Positions 9,306-18,689 are shown, counted from the stretch's first letter. The stretch: 64,000 nt of DNA from Micromonospora mirobrigensis (GCF_900091555.1 NZ_FMCX01000001.1:1-64000); one strand, 5' to 3'. Made by a program: numbers and translations. Notes: generated by a model not told the origin, from the sequence alone.

Positions 9306-10634
9306 TCAGCGGACCGCGCCGACCACCGCCCAGCCGCCGGAGCGCAACCGCAGCAGCAGGGCGGCCAGGCGCAGCAGCACGAAGAGCAGCAGCCCGGCCC
9401 AGATCCCGCCCAGCCCGAGGTCGAACGCCCAGGCCAGCCAGATCGCCGGCAGGAACCCGCCCAGCGCCGCCACGATGGTGAGGTTGCGCAGGTAGCGGAC
9501 GTCTCCGGCGCCGATCAGCACCCCGTCGAGGGCGAACACCACGCCGCCGATCGGCTGGAGGGCCACGAACCAGGGCCAGGCCACCATGGCCTGCTCGCGT
9601 ACCTCCGGGTCGGAACTGAACCAGGCGGGTACGACGCCGGCGCCCGCCGCGATCAGCGCGGCGAAGACGACGCCGCAGGCCCCGCCGATCAGCGCCAGCC
9701 GGCGGGCCAGCGCCCGGGCCCCGGTGTCGTCGCCCGCGCCGAGCGCGGCGCCGATCAGGGACTGGGCGGCGATGGCGAGCGCGTCGAGCACCAGCGCGGT
9801 GAAGAACCAGAGCTGCACGGCGACCTGGTGGGCGCCGACCGCCGCGGCGCCGAACCGGGCCGCGACCGCGGTCGCCGACAGGAAGCTGGCCTGGAAGGCG
9901 ACGCCGCGGACGAGCAGGTCGCGGCTGAGCACCAGCTGCTGGCGGATGAGGCGCGGCCGGGGCCGCAGGGAGATCCCCTCGCGGACCAGCGCGGTGGCGA
10001 AGAGCGCGCCCGAGATGCTCTGGGCGACAGCGTTGGCCACGGCCGAGCCGACCAGGCCGAGCCCGGCCGGATAGACCAGCAGCGGGCAGAGCAGCGCGGA
10101 GAGCAGGTTGGGCGCGAGCACGAACCACAGCGGCCGGCGGGTGTCCTGGATGCCGCGCAGCCAGCCGTTGCCGGCGGCGGCGAGCAGCAGGCCGGGGGCG
10201 CCCAGCGCCGCGATCCGCAGCCAGTGCGCGGCGGCGTCGGCCACCGCACCGGACTCCCCGACGAGGGTACGTGCCAGCGCCCCGCCGCCGAGCTGCATGC
10301 CGACCGCCACCAGCACACCCACCGCGAGTGCCAGCCAGGAGGCCTGGACGCCCTCGGCCACCGCGGCGGCCCGGTCGCCGGCGCCGAACCGGCGGGCCGA
10401 GCGCCCGGTGGTGCCGTACGCGACGACGGCCCCCAGCCAGGCGATCAGGGTCAGCACCGTGCCGCCGACCGCGAGGGCGGCCAGCGGCACCCGGCCCAGG
10501 TGGCCCACCACGGCCGTGTCCACCAGCACGTAGAGCGGTTCGGCGGCGAGCACCACGAGCGCGGGCAGGGCGAGCCCGGCGATCCGGCGCGGGGAGGCGT
10601 CGGCCGCGGTCGCGGCGGTGGTGGGCTGGCTCAT
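9306..10634 (-). CDS. MATE/DinF-family efflux transporter
   Basis: The 442-residue protein has about twelve hydrophobic helices. Its N-terminal region (ALPALVVLAAEPLYVLVDTAVVGHLG) matches the DinF branch of MATE Na+/H+-driven multidrug and metabolite exporters. The ATG at 10634 has AGGA about 10 bases upstream, while longer in-frame extensions lack a ribosome binding site. It converges with the DWMR-PE gene with a 6-base gap. In related actinomycetes a MATE gene often sits between the DHH phosphoesterase and truB genes, so this is probably ancestral context. The substrate is unknown. Confidence 0.9.
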   Translation of the reverse strand: MSQPTTAATAADASPRRIAGLALPALVVLAAEPLYVLVDTAVVGHLGRVPLAALAVGGTVLTLIAWLGAVVAYGTTGRSARRFGAGDRAAAVAEGVQASWLALAVGVLVAVGMQLGGGALARTLVGESGAVADAAAHWLRIAALGAPGLLLAAAGNGWLRGIQDTRRPLWFVLAPNLLSALLCPLLVYPAGLGLVGSAVANAVAQSISGALFATALVREGISLRPRPRLIRQQLVLSRDLLVRGVAFQASFLSATAVAARFGAAAVGAHQVAVQLWFFTALVLDALAIAAQSLIGAALGAGDDTGARALARRLALIGGACGVVFAALIAAGAGVVPAWFSSDPEVREQAMVAWPWFVALQPIGGVVFALDGVLIGAGDVRYLRNLTIVAALGGFLPAIWLAWAFDLGLGGIWAGLLLFVLLRLAALLLRLRSGGWAVVGAVR

Positions 10635-10814
10635 CGCCGCCGATCCTGGCACGCGGCGGGTAAGGGTCGCAACCCCGACCATGGCTTACGTCGACCGGCC
10701 GGCCGGACACTCGGCCGGCGGCGGGTCGGGGCGTCGAGGGGCGTCACGGCCGACGGAGGATCGCGGCATCGTGGGCGTCACCCGACCGACGGCGGGTCGC
10801 GGCGCCAGCAGAGG

Positions 10815-11339
10815 TCACCCGGCGGGCGGCTCGACCGGCAGGGTGGCCAGGAACGCGCGGGTCTCCGCTGGGGTGCGCAGGCGCCGGAACGCGGGCCGCG
10901 TTCCGGCGGCGGCCAGCGCGGCGAGGATCCGGGGGCGGGACCGGGCGGGATAGCGCCAGACGTACCGGAGGAACCCCAGGTCGATCTGCTCGGGGCAGCC
11001 GGCCGGGAGGTCGGGCCGGGACGTCGCCCGGTGGACCCAGCGGCGGCGTAGCACCCGGGCCAGACAGACCAGCCGGGACGGGTCGCAGAGGACCAGCAGG
11101 TCGGCGCGGGGCAGCCGGAGATCGAGGGTGCTGGCGTAGTTGCCGTCCATCACCCAGCTCGGGCGGGCGGCCAGCGCGGCGACCTGGGTGCGGAAGTCGG
11201 CATCGTCGGCGGGGATCCAGCCGGGACGCCAGTAGTGCCGGTCGAGGTGGACCAGGGGAAGGTCGAGGCGGCCGGCGACCTCGCGGGCCAGGGTGCTCTT
11301 GCCGGCGCCCGCGCTGCCGACGATCAGGATCCGTCGCAC
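10815..11339 (-). CDS. P-loop kinase (adenylate-kinase-like / FlaR-type NTPase)
   Basis: The 174-residue protein starts MRRILIVGSAGAGKSTLARE, a clear Walker A (8-18), followed by the DRHYWRPGW segment and WVMDGNY typical of small DNA-topology-modulation (FlaR) or AAA_17/18 kinases. The ADLLVLCDPSR region and Arg-rich lid (RVLRRRW) fit a nucleotide or small-molecule kinase fold. The substrate is not assignable. It is isolated on the minus strand, with no gene within 105 bases upstream other than a possible 30-codon reading frame. Confidence 0.82.
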   Translation of the reverse strand: MRRILIVGSAGAGKSTLAREVAGRLDLPLVHLDRHYWRPGWIPADDADFRTQVAALAARPSWVMDGNYASTLDLRLPRADLLVLCDPSRLVCLARVLRRRWVHRATSRPDLPAGCPEQIDLGFLRYVWRYPARSRPRILAALAAAGTRPAFRRLRTPAETRAFLATLPVEPPAG

Positions 11340-11444
11340 CGACGGGAGGTTACCGGGCGGCGGGAGGTGGCCGACCGGAACGGGCAGGCGGTGGCGCTGA
11401 CGACCTCGGGTGCGGTCGGCAGCGTCACCACCGGTCCGACTGCG

Positions 11445-11537
11445 TCACTGGCGGGTGTCCATCGACGTCTGCAGCGCGCGCCGCATCTGCTCGCGGGCCT
11501 CGTCGGTGGTCTCGGTCTTGGTGGGCTTGCTGGCCAT
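11445..11537 (-). CDS. Possible 30-residue peptide
   Basis: An ATG at 11537 preceded by GGAAGGAATCACC (a strong Shine-Dalgarno with good spacing) opens a 30-codon frame ending in TGA at 11445. The peptide begins MASKPTKTETTDEAREQMRR and is polar and charged, with a predicted amphipathic helix over residues 11-26. I know no family. The ribosome binding site is the main support. It occupies the only plausible coding part of the 11340-11795 gap. Confidence 0.45.
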   Translation of the reverse strand: MASKPTKTETTDEAREQMRRALQTSMDTRQ

Positions 11538-11795
11538 GGTGATTCCTTCCAGGGTGTCGAGCCACCGGCACGCGGCGGCCCTACGGGCGGTCCTGCTGAG
11601 CGCCGGGCGGGCGGTCCGGGATCACCGGAGCGGCTCGCCTGGCAGCGTGAGCCCGGGTCGGTCAGACCCTGGAGGGGGGCGACGCCGGGTGTGGCGCCAC
11701 CGCCCGCGACCTGGGTCCCCACGGGGACGTCGGCCAATTCCCAAGTTAACGTTCAGTTCCACATGCTGCCCAGGCTTCCCGCCATCTGGACAGGC
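11538..11795. other. Intergenic stretch without a recognised gene
   Basis: I see no convincing reading frame here on either strand. An AT-richer patch around 11740-11765 (AATTCCCAAGTTAACGTTCAG) stands out from the GC-rich surroundings and could hold a promoter, but no -10/-35 pair is clear enough to call. Confidence 0.4.
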
Positions 11796-12008
11796 TCACC
11801 GGGCGAGGAAGTGCCAGCCCACCCACCACCAGAAGCCGAGCAGACCGATCCTGCCCACCGGCACCGGGCCCACCTCGTAGCTCATCACCCGCCCGCAGAC
11901 CGCCCCGAGGGACGGAATCCGCGACCCCGGCCGCCGGCCGAGCACCACCAGCGCGGCGACCAGCGCCAGCGCCGAGGAGAAACCGCCCACGGCCAGCACC
12001 CGCATCAT
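11796..12008 (-). CDS. Small membrane protein, DUF6186-like
   Basis: The ATG at 12008 overlaps the upstream stop codon by 4 bases (ATGA), giving 70 residues. The sequence has an N-terminal helix (GGFSSALALVAALVVL), a polar GRRPGSRIPSLGAVCGRVM segment and a C-terminal helix ending LLGFWWWVGWHFLAR. I recall this pattern from actinobacterial DUF6186 proteins, but the family name is from memory. A longer start at 12050 would overlap the upstream gene by 46 bases. It is translationally coupled to the preceding membrane protein. Confidence 0.7.
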   Translation of the reverse strand: MMRVLAVGGFSSALALVAALVVLGRRPGSRIPSLGAVCGRVMSYEVGPVPVGRIGLLGFWWWVGWHFLAR

Positions 12009-12409
12009 CGCCGCACCAACCCCCAGAACGCGGCCGACCAGGCGAACCACGCCGCCGAACGGGCCACCGGCCGGTCCAGCACCGGGTCCATCAGCCGGGA
12101 GAAGGTGGGAAGGTCGTCACCCGCGGAGAGCGCGAAGGTGACAGCCTCGAAGCCGCCGAACACGGCGAGCGGCAGCAGCCACCACAGCGCGCCCGGGCCG
12201 AGCGGGCGGGCAGCGGCCCGGCGGGAAGCCCGATCGCCGAGACCGAGCCGGATCAGGACGATCCCGGTGCCCAGCGTCCACAGACTGGCCGCCGTGGAGA
12301 AGGAAGGCAGCTGACCGCCGACCAGGGCGACCACGATCAACACGGGTACGGTGACCGCCGCACGGCCCCGCGCGCCGGGCGCCCGCGCGGCGACCTCGGG
12401 CTGCTCCAT
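12005..12409 (-). CDS. Hypothetical four-helix membrane protein
   Basis: The ATG at 12409 has GGGGAG about 10 bases upstream and gives 134 residues. After a short basic N-terminus (MEQPEVAARAPG) there are about four hydrophobic segments (VPVLIVVALVGG, SLWTLGTGIVLIRLGL, WWLLPLAVFGGFEAVTFAL, SAAWFAWSAAFWGLV). No family is recognised. The gene lies 65 bases downstream of the DHH phosphoesterase and is coupled by ATGA to the 70-residue membrane protein, so the two are probably made together. Confidence 0.75.
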   Translation of the reverse strand: MEQPEVAARAPGARGRAAVTVPVLIVVALVGGQLPSFSTAASLWTLGTGIVLIRLGLGDRASRRAAARPLGPGALWWLLPLAVFGGFEAVTFALSAGDDLPTFSRLMDPVLDRPVARSAAWFAWSAAFWGLVRR

Positions 12410-12474
12410 CCGCTGATTCTCCCCGCCGTCACGCAGCGCGGGAAGACCGGCACGTACCGGAGTCGGCCGGAGGC

Positions 12475-13515
12475 TCAGGCCGGCAGCAACGCCCCGTCGA
12501 GCTGCGCCCGGATCCGCCCCACCACGGCGTCCGCGTCGCCCGCACCGGTGAACCCGGCGGCGAACCGGTGCCCACCGCCGCCCAGCGCCACCGCCACCCG
12601 GCTGACGTCCACCGCGCCCTTGCTGCGCATCGACACCGCCCACTCGGTCGGTCCGACCTGCTTCAACACGCACGCCACGTCGGCCTCGGCCGTGCAGCGC
12701 ACCGAGTCGATCAACGCCTCCAGCACGTACGGCCGCTGGTCGTGCCGGGCCAGGTCGTCCTGGGTGGCGTACGTCCAGACCAGGCCGTGCCCGGCCGCGG
12801 CGGTCGGCTCCAGCCGGGCCCGGCCGAGCACCTCGCCGAAGAGCCGCACCGCCCCGAACGGGCGGGTGTCGAAGACCTGGCGGGAGATGTCACCGGGCCG
12901 GATGCCGGTGGCCAGCAGCCGCGCGGCGAGCCGGTGCACGGCGGGTGTGGTCGCCTCGAAGCGGAACGAGCCGGTGTCCGTGGTGAGCGCCACGTAGAGG
13001 CAGGCCGCGATCTCCGCGTCCAACGGCACGTCCAGCCGGGCCAGCAGCTCCTCGGCGACCACCGAGGTGGCCGCGGCGGCCGGGTCCACCAGCTGCACGT
13101 CGCCGAAGCGGGTGTTCGAGCCGTGGTGGTCGAGCACCAGCGCGCGCCCGGGGCCGCCCAGCCGGTCGGCCAGCTCCCCGAGCCGGGACTCGCTCGCCGC
13201 GTCGAAGCAGACCACCAGGTCGGGCTCCCGGTACGCCTCGTCGGACGGGACCAGCAGGTCCAGCCCCGGCAGCCAACGGAACGGGTCGGGCACCTCCGGC
13301 GGCCCGGGGAAGGTCGCCTGGAGGTGCCGTACGCCGAGCCGGCGCAGGCCCAGCCCGAAGCCGAGCATGCTGCCCAGCGCGTCGCCGTCCGGGTTGACGT
13401 GGCAGACCAGCAGGACCCGCGCGTCGGCGGCCAGGGCGCGTACCGCCGCCTCGGCGGCCGCCCAGTCGGCCTCGTCCGGGCCGGTCACCGTCGCCGGTGC
13501 CGGGGAGTCGGTCAC
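12475..13515 (-). CDS. nrnA: DHH/DHHA1 phosphoesterase (NrnA-type oligoribonuclease / pAp phosphatase)
   Basis: The 346-residue protein has the DHH-family metal motifs HVNPDGDALGS (39-49), an Asp in VVCFDAAS (about 105), and DHH (129-131, LVLDHHGSN), plus a C-terminal DHHA1 domain ending in the substrate-binding GGGGHRFAAGF. These enzymes hydrolyse nanoRNAs, pAp and in mycobacteria cyclic or linear dinucleotides. Its ATG overlaps the rbfA stop by four bases. The rbfA-DHH pair is conserved across actinomycetes and links RNA turnover with ribosome maturation. Confidence 0.92.
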   Translation of the reverse strand: MTDSPAPATVTGPDEADWAAAEAAVRALAADARVLLVCHVNPDGDALGSMLGFGLGLRRLGVRHLQATFPGPPEVPDPFRWLPGLDLLVPSDEAYREPDLVVCFDAASESRLGELADRLGGPGRALVLDHHGSNTRFGDVQLVDPAAAATSVVAEELLARLDVPLDAEIAACLYVALTTDTGSFRFEATTPAVHRLAARLLATGIRPGDISRQVFDTRPFGAVRLFGEVLGRARLEPTAAAGHGLVWTYATQDDLARHDQRPYVLEALIDSVRCTAEADVACVLKQVGPTEWAVSMRSKGAVDVSRVAVALGGGGHRFAAGFTGAGDADAVVGRIRAQLDGALLPA

Positions 13516-13994
13516 CGCCGGTCCGTGGCGGGCGGGGTGTCGGCCGCGTCCCCGTCCTCGTCGGCCTCGTCGTCGTCCTCGTCGACCCGGTACGGCTGCG
13601 GCTCCCCCGCGTACGCGGCGCCGGCGGCCAGCCGCTGCACCTCGGCGTCGGCGTTGCGCGCGGCGGCCAGCAGGTCGTCGATGTGCTTGACCTGGTCCTG
13701 CACGTCGTCAAGGACGAAGGTGAGCGTCGGCGAGTGGCGCAGCCCGAGGGCCTTGCCGACGGTGCTGCGCAGCATGCCCTTCGCGCTCTCCAGGGCGGCG
13801 GCCGTGCTGGCCTGGGCGGCGGAGTCACCGAGCACCGTGTAGAAGACCGTGGCGTCCCGCAGGTCGGCGGTGATCCGCGCGTCGGTGATGGTGATCATGC
13901 CCAGCCGGGGGTCCTTGATCTGGCTCCGCACCAGTGAAGCGACCAGTTCACGGATGCGTTCCGCGTGCCGGCGTACCTTGGCCGGATCCGACAT
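13512..13994 (-). CDS. rbfA: Ribosome-binding factor A
   Basis: RbfA binds the 30S subunit and assists 16S rRNA 5'-end maturation. The product begins MSDPAKVRRHAERIRELVAS and contains the KH-like core (DPRLGMITITDARITADLRDATVFYTVLG) and the HSPTLTFVLDD strand. ATG 13994 has GGAGG seven bases upstream, and a GTG three codons earlier is less well spaced. The 160-residue length includes an acidic C-terminal tail (DEDDDEADEDGD). It is coupled to the DHH gene. Confidence 0.95.
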   Translation of the reverse strand: MSDPAKVRRHAERIRELVASLVRSQIKDPRLGMITITDARITADLRDATVFYTVLGDSAAQASTAAALESAKGMLRSTVGKALGLRHSPTLTFVLDDVQDQVKHIDDLLAAARNADAEVQRLAAGAAYAGEPQPYRVDEDDDEADEDGDAADTPPATDRR

Positions 13995-14122
13995 CTCCCC
14001 CACCTCCAGGGCGTTCTGCTCCCGGCCGGATCACCGCGGCGCGGACGCCGCCGGGCCGACCGCCCAACCCCTCGAACACTACCTGCGCCGCCCCACGCCC
14101 CGCGCGGCACCGCCCGGCGTGC

Positions 14123-14176
14123 GAGCAGGGGCCCCCTGTTGACGCATCCGGTGGAGCAGGGGCCCCTGCTTGACGC
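14123..14176. repeat. Paired intergenic repeat, 31-bp period (locus 2)
   Basis: Two 23-bp copies at 14123-14145 and 14154-14176 (GAGCAGGGGCCCC start, GACGC end) differ at two positions. The second contains the perfect palindrome CAGGGGCCCCTG. The period (31 bp) and core GGGGCCCC match the pair at 6741-6793. In transcription direction it starts 8 bases after the DUF503 stop codon. Confidence 0.8.
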
Positions 14177-14184
14177 CTGCGGAC

Positions 14185-14478
14185 TCAGTCCTCCTCGGTG
14201 TGCAGGCGGCGACGCACCGACAGCAGCTCGGCCTCGGGCCGGCCGGCCACCAGCCGCTCGCACGAGTCCAACACCTCACGGACGTGGGACGCCTCGGCGG
14301 CCACCACGGCCACCCCGATCTCGGCCCGGCCGGTCAGGTCCAGCGCGCCGGTCTCGGCCACCGAGACCTCGAAGCGGCGCAGCGCGGCGATGATCGGGCG
14401 GACGTAGGAACGCTTGGCCTTCAGGGAGCGGGAGTCCCCGGGCAGCAACAGGTCGAAGAGTGCGGTTCCGGTGTACAC
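14185..14478 (-). CDS. DUF503 (YlxP-like) protein
   Basis: The 97-residue protein reads YTGTALFDLLLPGDSRSLKAKRS near its start and DLTGRAEIGVAVVAAE in the middle, the DUF503/YlxP signature. These small proteins sit in nusA-infB-rbfA operons and are thought to act in ribosome-related processes, with little biochemical evidence. I chose the GTG at 14478 because homologues begin at this residue. A GTG at 14502 is also possible, and neither has a strong Shine-Dalgarno. It lies 33 bases after the methyltransferase gene and is followed by the paired repeat. Confidence 0.88.
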   Translation of the reverse strand: MYTGTALFDLLLPGDSRSLKAKRSYVRPIIAALRRFEVSVAETGALDLTGRAEIGVAVVAAEASHVREVLDSCERLVAGRPEAELLSVRRRLHTEED

Positions 14479-14511
14479 GGCGGGAAACGGTACGCCACAC
14501 ACCCGGCTCGA

Positions 14512-15591
14512 TCACCTGCTTTCCGCCGCCGGAGACGCCGCTGCCGCCGGGGCGACCGCCACCAGGACGTCCCGCTCGATGGCCTGGTCCACCCGGTGCG
14601 CCAGGTCCCGGTAGCCGGGCCCGTCAACCACCCGCAGCCCCGCCTCGACCAGCACCGCCTCGGCCGCCGCCCGCGGCGTCACCTGCGTGTTCCAGGACAG
14701 GCCGAGCGCGCCGCCCGGGCGCAGCAACGCCCGCCAGACCGGCACCGCGGCGACCAGCAGGTCCAGCGGGCTGCGGGACAGCCCCCGCTCGGCGGTTCGC
14801 GCGCCGTGCGCCACGCCGTACGGTGCGTCGGTGACGATCACGTCGGCGCTGCCGGGGCGGAGCACCTCGCGGGACCGGGTGGTGTCGGTGTGCAGCACGG
14901 TGACCCGCTGGGTGGCGCCGGCCCGGTGCTCGTCACGCGAGGGCGCCAGCACCGCCTCGAAGCGTCGGGCCACCAGCTTGCGGTCCTTGCGCACCGGCAC
15001 CAGCTCGGCGGTGTGCTTGAGCCGCTTGCGTCGCAGCCAGGTACGCAGGAAGGCCGCGTACGCGTCGACGTCCTTGCCGTCGTGCTCCACACCGATGCCG
15101 TCGTAGCCGTACATCAGGGCCTGGTTGAGGGTGGTGCCCCGGCCGCAGAGCGGGTCGAGCACCACCAGCTGCCGGTCCAGCATCCCCGGCGCCGAGGCCG
15201 AGGCGAGCACGGTGGCGTTCAGCAGCAGCCGGGTGAACTGCTCGTTGGTCTTGCCGGCGTACTTGGGGATGGTGATCAGGTCGGAGTCGTAGCGGGCCAG
15301 CGGGTGCAGGGGCACCGGCCGGAGCAGGTCGTCCCCCACCCGCTCGAAGAGCGCGTACGCGGCCGACAGGTTCGCCAGGTGGGCCAGGTCCCGGGCGGTG
15401 AGCCCGTCCCCGGCAGCGGCGAAGGTCAGGTACTCCACCCCGCAGATCCGCTCCGTCGCCGGGTCGACCGGCGGCGAGTCGAGCACCCCCGAGCCGGCGA
15501 AGATCTCCAGCTCGGCGCGGGCCAGCCGGCCGGCGGCGTCGGCGTAGACCCGGTTGGCGGACGGGGCGAGGAGCAGCGCGTACCTGAGCAC
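14512..15591 (-). CDS. TRM11-type RNA methyltransferase
   Basis: The 359-residue protein has an N-terminal accessory region (THUMP-like in position) and a Rossmann methyltransferase domain with VVLDPLCGRGTTLNQAL (SAM-binding motif I) and the catalytic-loop motif TDAPYG in place of the usual (D/N)PPY. This is typical of TRM11/RlmL-like guanine N2 methyltransferases, so a tRNA or rRNA guanosine is the likely target. It lies between infB and DUF503 on the same strand. The substrate base is not deducible here. Confidence 0.8.
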   Translation of the reverse strand: MLRYALLLAPSANRVYADAAGRLARAELEIFAGSGVLDSPPVDPATERICGVEYLTFAAAGDGLTARDLAHLANLSAAYALFERVGDDLLRPVPLHPLARYDSDLITIPKYAGKTNEQFTRLLLNATVLASASAPGMLDRQLVVLDPLCGRGTTLNQALMYGYDGIGVEHDGKDVDAYAAFLRTWLRRKRLKHTAELVPVRKDRKLVARRFEAVLAPSRDEHRAGATQRVTVLHTDTTRSREVLRPGSADVIVTDAPYGVAHGARTAERGLSRSPLDLLVAAVPVWRALLRPGGALGLSWNTQVTPRAAAEAVLVEAGLRVVDGPGYRDLAHRVDQAIERDVLVAVAPAAAASPAAESR

Positions 15592-15677
15592 GCCGGGAAT
15601 TGTCGCAGCCTGCGCGAACGGCGACGGCCGGGACCCGCCAGGGCCCCGGCCGCCGCCGTCTCACCGTTTCACACCGC

Positions 15678-18600
15678 TCAGGCGCGCGGCTTCTCCCGCA
15701 TCTCGAAGGTCTCGATGATGTCGCCGACCTGGACGTTGTTGAAACCGCCCAGCGTCAGACCACACTCGAAGCCCTCGCGGACCTCCGTCGCGTCGTCCTT
15801 GAACCGCTTCAGGGAGCTGATCGTGAGGTTGTCCGCCACGACCGCCCCGTCCCGCAGCAGCCGCGCCTTGGCGTTGCGGCGGATGATGCCGGACCGGACG
15901 ATACAACCGGAGATGTTGCCGATCTTGGACGAGCGGAACACGTCGCGGATCTCCGCGCTGCCCAGCTCGACCTCCTCGTACTCCGGCTTCAGCAGACCCT
16001 TGAGCGCGGCGTCGATCTCCTCGATGGCCTGGTAGATGACCGTGTAGTACCGGATCTCCACGCCCTCGCGGTCGGCGATCTCACGGACCTTGTTCGCGGC
16101 CCGCACGTTGAAGCCGATGATCGTGACCGCCTCGGACGAGGCGCTCGCGAGCATGACGTCGCTCTCGGTGATCGCACCCACACCCCGGTGGATGATCCGC
16201 AGCTGGACCTCCTCGGGGATGTCCAGGTTGAACAGCGCGTCCTCGAGCGCCTCCACGGAACCGGAGCCGTCGCCCTTGAGCACCAGGTTGAGCGAGGTCT
16301 TCTCGCCCTCCTTGAGCTGCTCCATGAGCGTCTCGAGAGTGGCCCGGCCACGGGAGTTGGCGAAGGACGCCGCCCGCCGCCGTGCCTGCCGCTGCTCGGC
16401 GATCTGCCGCACGGTCCGGTCGTCCTCGGCCGCCAGGAAGGTGTCACCCGCACCCGGCACCGTGGTCAGACCGAGCACCATGACCGGACGCGCCGGCCCG
16501 GCCTCGGCGACCTGGTTGCCGTTCTCGTCGAGCATCGCCCGGACCCGGCCGTGCGCCCCACCGGCGACGATCGAGTCGCCCGCCCGCAGGGTGCCCTTCT
16601 GCACCAGCACCGTCGCGACCGCACCACGGCCCTTGTCCAGGTGCGCCTCGATGGCCACACCCTGCGCCGGCCCGTCGATCGGAGCGGTCAGCTCCAGCGA
16701 CGCGTCGGCGGTCAGCAGGACGGCCTCGAGCAGTTCCTCGATGCCGGTGCCCGGCTTGGCCGCCACGTTGACGAACATGGTGTCGCCGCCGTACTCCTCG
16801 GCGACCAGGCCGTACTCGGTCAGCTGCTGGCGGACCTTGTCCGGGTTGGCGTCCGGCTTGTCGACCTTGTTGACCGCGACCACGATCGGGACGTCCGCCG
16901 CCTTGGCGTGGTTGAGCGCCTCGATCGTCTGCGGCATCACGCCGTCGTCGGCCGCCACCACCAGGATGACGATGTCGGTGACCTGGGCACCACGGGCACG
17001 CATGGCGGTGAACGCCTCGTGACCCGGGGTGTCGATGAAGGTGACCGCCCGGTCGTTGCCCTCGTGCGGGACGTGGACCTGGTACGCACCGATGTGCTGG
17101 GTGATGCCACCCGCCTCACCGGCGACCACGTTCGCCTTACGGATCGCGTCGAGCAGCTTGGTCTTACCGTGGTCGACGTGACCCATGACGGTCACGACCG
17201 GCGCACGGCTGACCAGGCGGTCCTCCGCGACCTCGGCGTCGAGGTCGATGTTGAACTGCGCGAGCAGCTCGCGGTCCTCGTCCTCCGGGCTGACGATCTG
17301 CACGTCGAAACCGAGGTGCTCACCGAGGAGCAGCAGGGTCTCGTCGGAGCAGGACTGGGTCGCCGTGACCATCTCGCCCAGGTTGAACATCTCCTGGACC
17401 AGCGAACCCGGGTTGGCGTTGATCCTGTCGGCGAAGTCCGACAGCGAGGCGCCACGGGAGAGCCGGACGACCTGACCCTGGCCCCGGGGAGCACCCGAGG
17501 ACATGGTCGGGGCCGACAGGTTGTCGAACTCCTGTCTGCGCTGCTTCTTGGACTTGCGGCCACGGGTCGGCCGACCACCCGGACGCCCGAAGGCACCCGC
17601 GGCGCCACCGCCACGGCCGCGACCGCCGCCACCGGGACGACCGCCGCCGCCACCCGGGCGGAAACCGCCACCCGGCGCGCCGGCACCGGGAGCACCGCCG
17701 CCGCCACCGGGACCGCCACGGTAGCCACCGCCACCGCCGCCGCCACCGGGACCGCCACGGTAGCCACCGCCACCGGCACCGCCACCGGGACCGCCGCGGA
17801 AGCCACCGCCAGCGCCGCCACCGGGACGACCTGCGCCGCCACCGGGGCCACCGCGACCGGCACCCGGGCCACCGGGGCGACCCGTGGTCGGACGCTGGCT
17901 CGGCATGGACGCCGGGCTGGGCCGCGGCGGCATGGAGGCCGGGCTGGGCCGCGGCGGCATGCCCGCCGGGCTCGGCCGGGGGCCACCCGCGCCACCGGCG
18001 GCCGGGGGCCGCTGCTGCTGGCCACCCTGGATGCCGAACGGGTTGTTACCGGCGCCGCGCGCCGGCGGACGGCCGCCCGGACGGGCACCCGGGCCCGGGG
18101 TCGGCGCGCCGGGACGACCGGCGGCCGGACCGGGCCGCGGCGGCGCGGCGTTCGGGCCGGGACGCGGGCCGGGGCGGGGACCGCCCTCGGCCGGAGGCTC
18201 CCGGCGGACGTTCTCGCGCTGCTGCTGGCGGGCGGCCTGCGCGGCCTTGACCGCGGCCTCCTGCTCAGCCTTCAGCGCGGCGGCACGCGCCTCGGCGGCG
18301 GCCACCTCGATGTCGTGTGCGCTCGCCGGCTTGGCGACCGGGGCCGACGGGGTCGGCGGGCCGGGAACCGGCGCCTTTGGACGGGGTCCGGGGCCGGGAG
18401 CCGGCGCGGTCGGCCGCCGAGGCGGCATCGGCCTGGCCGAGATCCGGGGGGCGCCCGGGGTCGGGGTCGGCGTCGGGGTCGGCGCCGGAGCCTCCGTAGG
18501 AGCCGCCGGTGCCGGGGCGGACCCGGCGGAGGCGACGAACGCGTTACGCAGCCGGCGGGCGACTGGCGCCTCGACGGTGCTCGACGCGGACTTGACGAAC

Positions 18601-18689
18601 TCGCCCATTTCCTTCAGCTTGGCGAGCACGGTCTTGCTTTCGACCCCGAGCTCCTTGGCAAGCTCGTGTACGCGGGCCTTTCCTGCCAC
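15678..18689 (-). CDS. infB: Translation initiation factor IF-2
   Basis: IF-2 is the GTPase that places initiator tRNA on the ribosome. The GTG at 18689 ([16 protein letters not shown]) has GAGGAG close upstream and gives 1003 residues. Order: N-terminal IF2_N helix bundle (1-50), a long Pro/Gly/Arg-rich linker (about 60-365), a second IF2_N domain, the G domain with GHVDHGKT (503-510), DTPGHEAF and NKVDK, then domains II-IV. The linker is far richer in Gly than in enterobacterial IF-2 and is built from in-frame tandem repeats, as in other actinomycetes. Confidence 0.97.
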   Translation of the reverse strand: MAGKARVHELAKELGVESKTVLAKLKEMGEFVKSASSTVEAPVARRLRNAFVASAGSAPAPAAPTEAPAPTPTPTPTPGAPRISARPMPPRRPTAPAPGPGPRPKAPVPGPPTPSAPVAKPASAHDIEVAAAEARAAALKAEQEAAVKAAQAARQQQRENVRREPPAEGGPRPGPRPGPNAAPPRPGPAAGRPGAPTPGPGARPGGRPPARGAGNNPFGIQGGQQQRPPAAGGAGGPRPSPAGMPPRPSPASMPPRPSPASMPSQRPTTGRPGGPGAGRGGPGGGAGRPGGGAGGGFRGGPGGGAGGGGYRGGPGGGGGGGGYRGGPGGGGGAPGAGAPGGGFRPGGGGGRPGGGGRGRGGGAAGAFGRPGGRPTRGRKSKKQRRQEFDNLSAPTMSSGAPRGQGQVVRLSRGASLSDFADRINANPGSLVQEMFNLGEMVTATQSCSDETLLLLGEHLGFDVQIVSPEDEDRELLAQFNIDLDAEVAEDRLVSRAPVVTVMGHVDHGKTKLLDAIRKANVVAGEAGGITQHIGAYQVHVPHEGNDRAVTFIDTPGHEAFTAMRARGAQVTDIVILVVAADDGVMPQTIEALNHAKAADVPIVVAVNKVDKPDANPDKVRQQLTEYGLVAEEYGGDTMFVNVAAKPGTGIEELLEAVLLTADASLELTAPIDGPAQGVAIEAHLDKGRGAVATVLVQKGTLRAGDSIVAGGAHGRVRAMLDENGNQVAEAGPARPVMVLGLTTVPGAGDTFLAAEDDRTVRQIAEQRQARRRAASFANSRGRATLETLMEQLKEGEKTSLNLVLKGDGSGSVEALEDALFNLDIPEEVQLRIIHRGVGAITESDVMLASASSEAVTIIGFNVRAANKVREIADREGVEIRYYTVIYQAIEEIDAALKGLLKPEYEEVELGSAEIRDVFRSSKIGNISGCIVRSGIIRRNAKARLLRDGAVVADNLTISSLKRFKDDATEVREGFECGLTLGGFNNVQVGDIIETFEMREKPRA
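17703..17980 (-). repeat. In-frame tandem repeats in the IF-2 linker
   Basis: A 39-bp unit (Gly-rich, with YRGGPGGG) recurs at 17703, 17742 and, more diverged, 17781. A separate 30-bp unit encoding about ten residues around PPRPSPASM repeats near 17905-17970. All units are multiples of three, so slippage would preserve the reading frame. Confidence 0.75.

Noticed and set aside
9031..10710. A second minus-strand frame over the MATE gene
   Set aside because: The product is Arg/Gly/Pro-rich and the MATE helices read only in the other frame.
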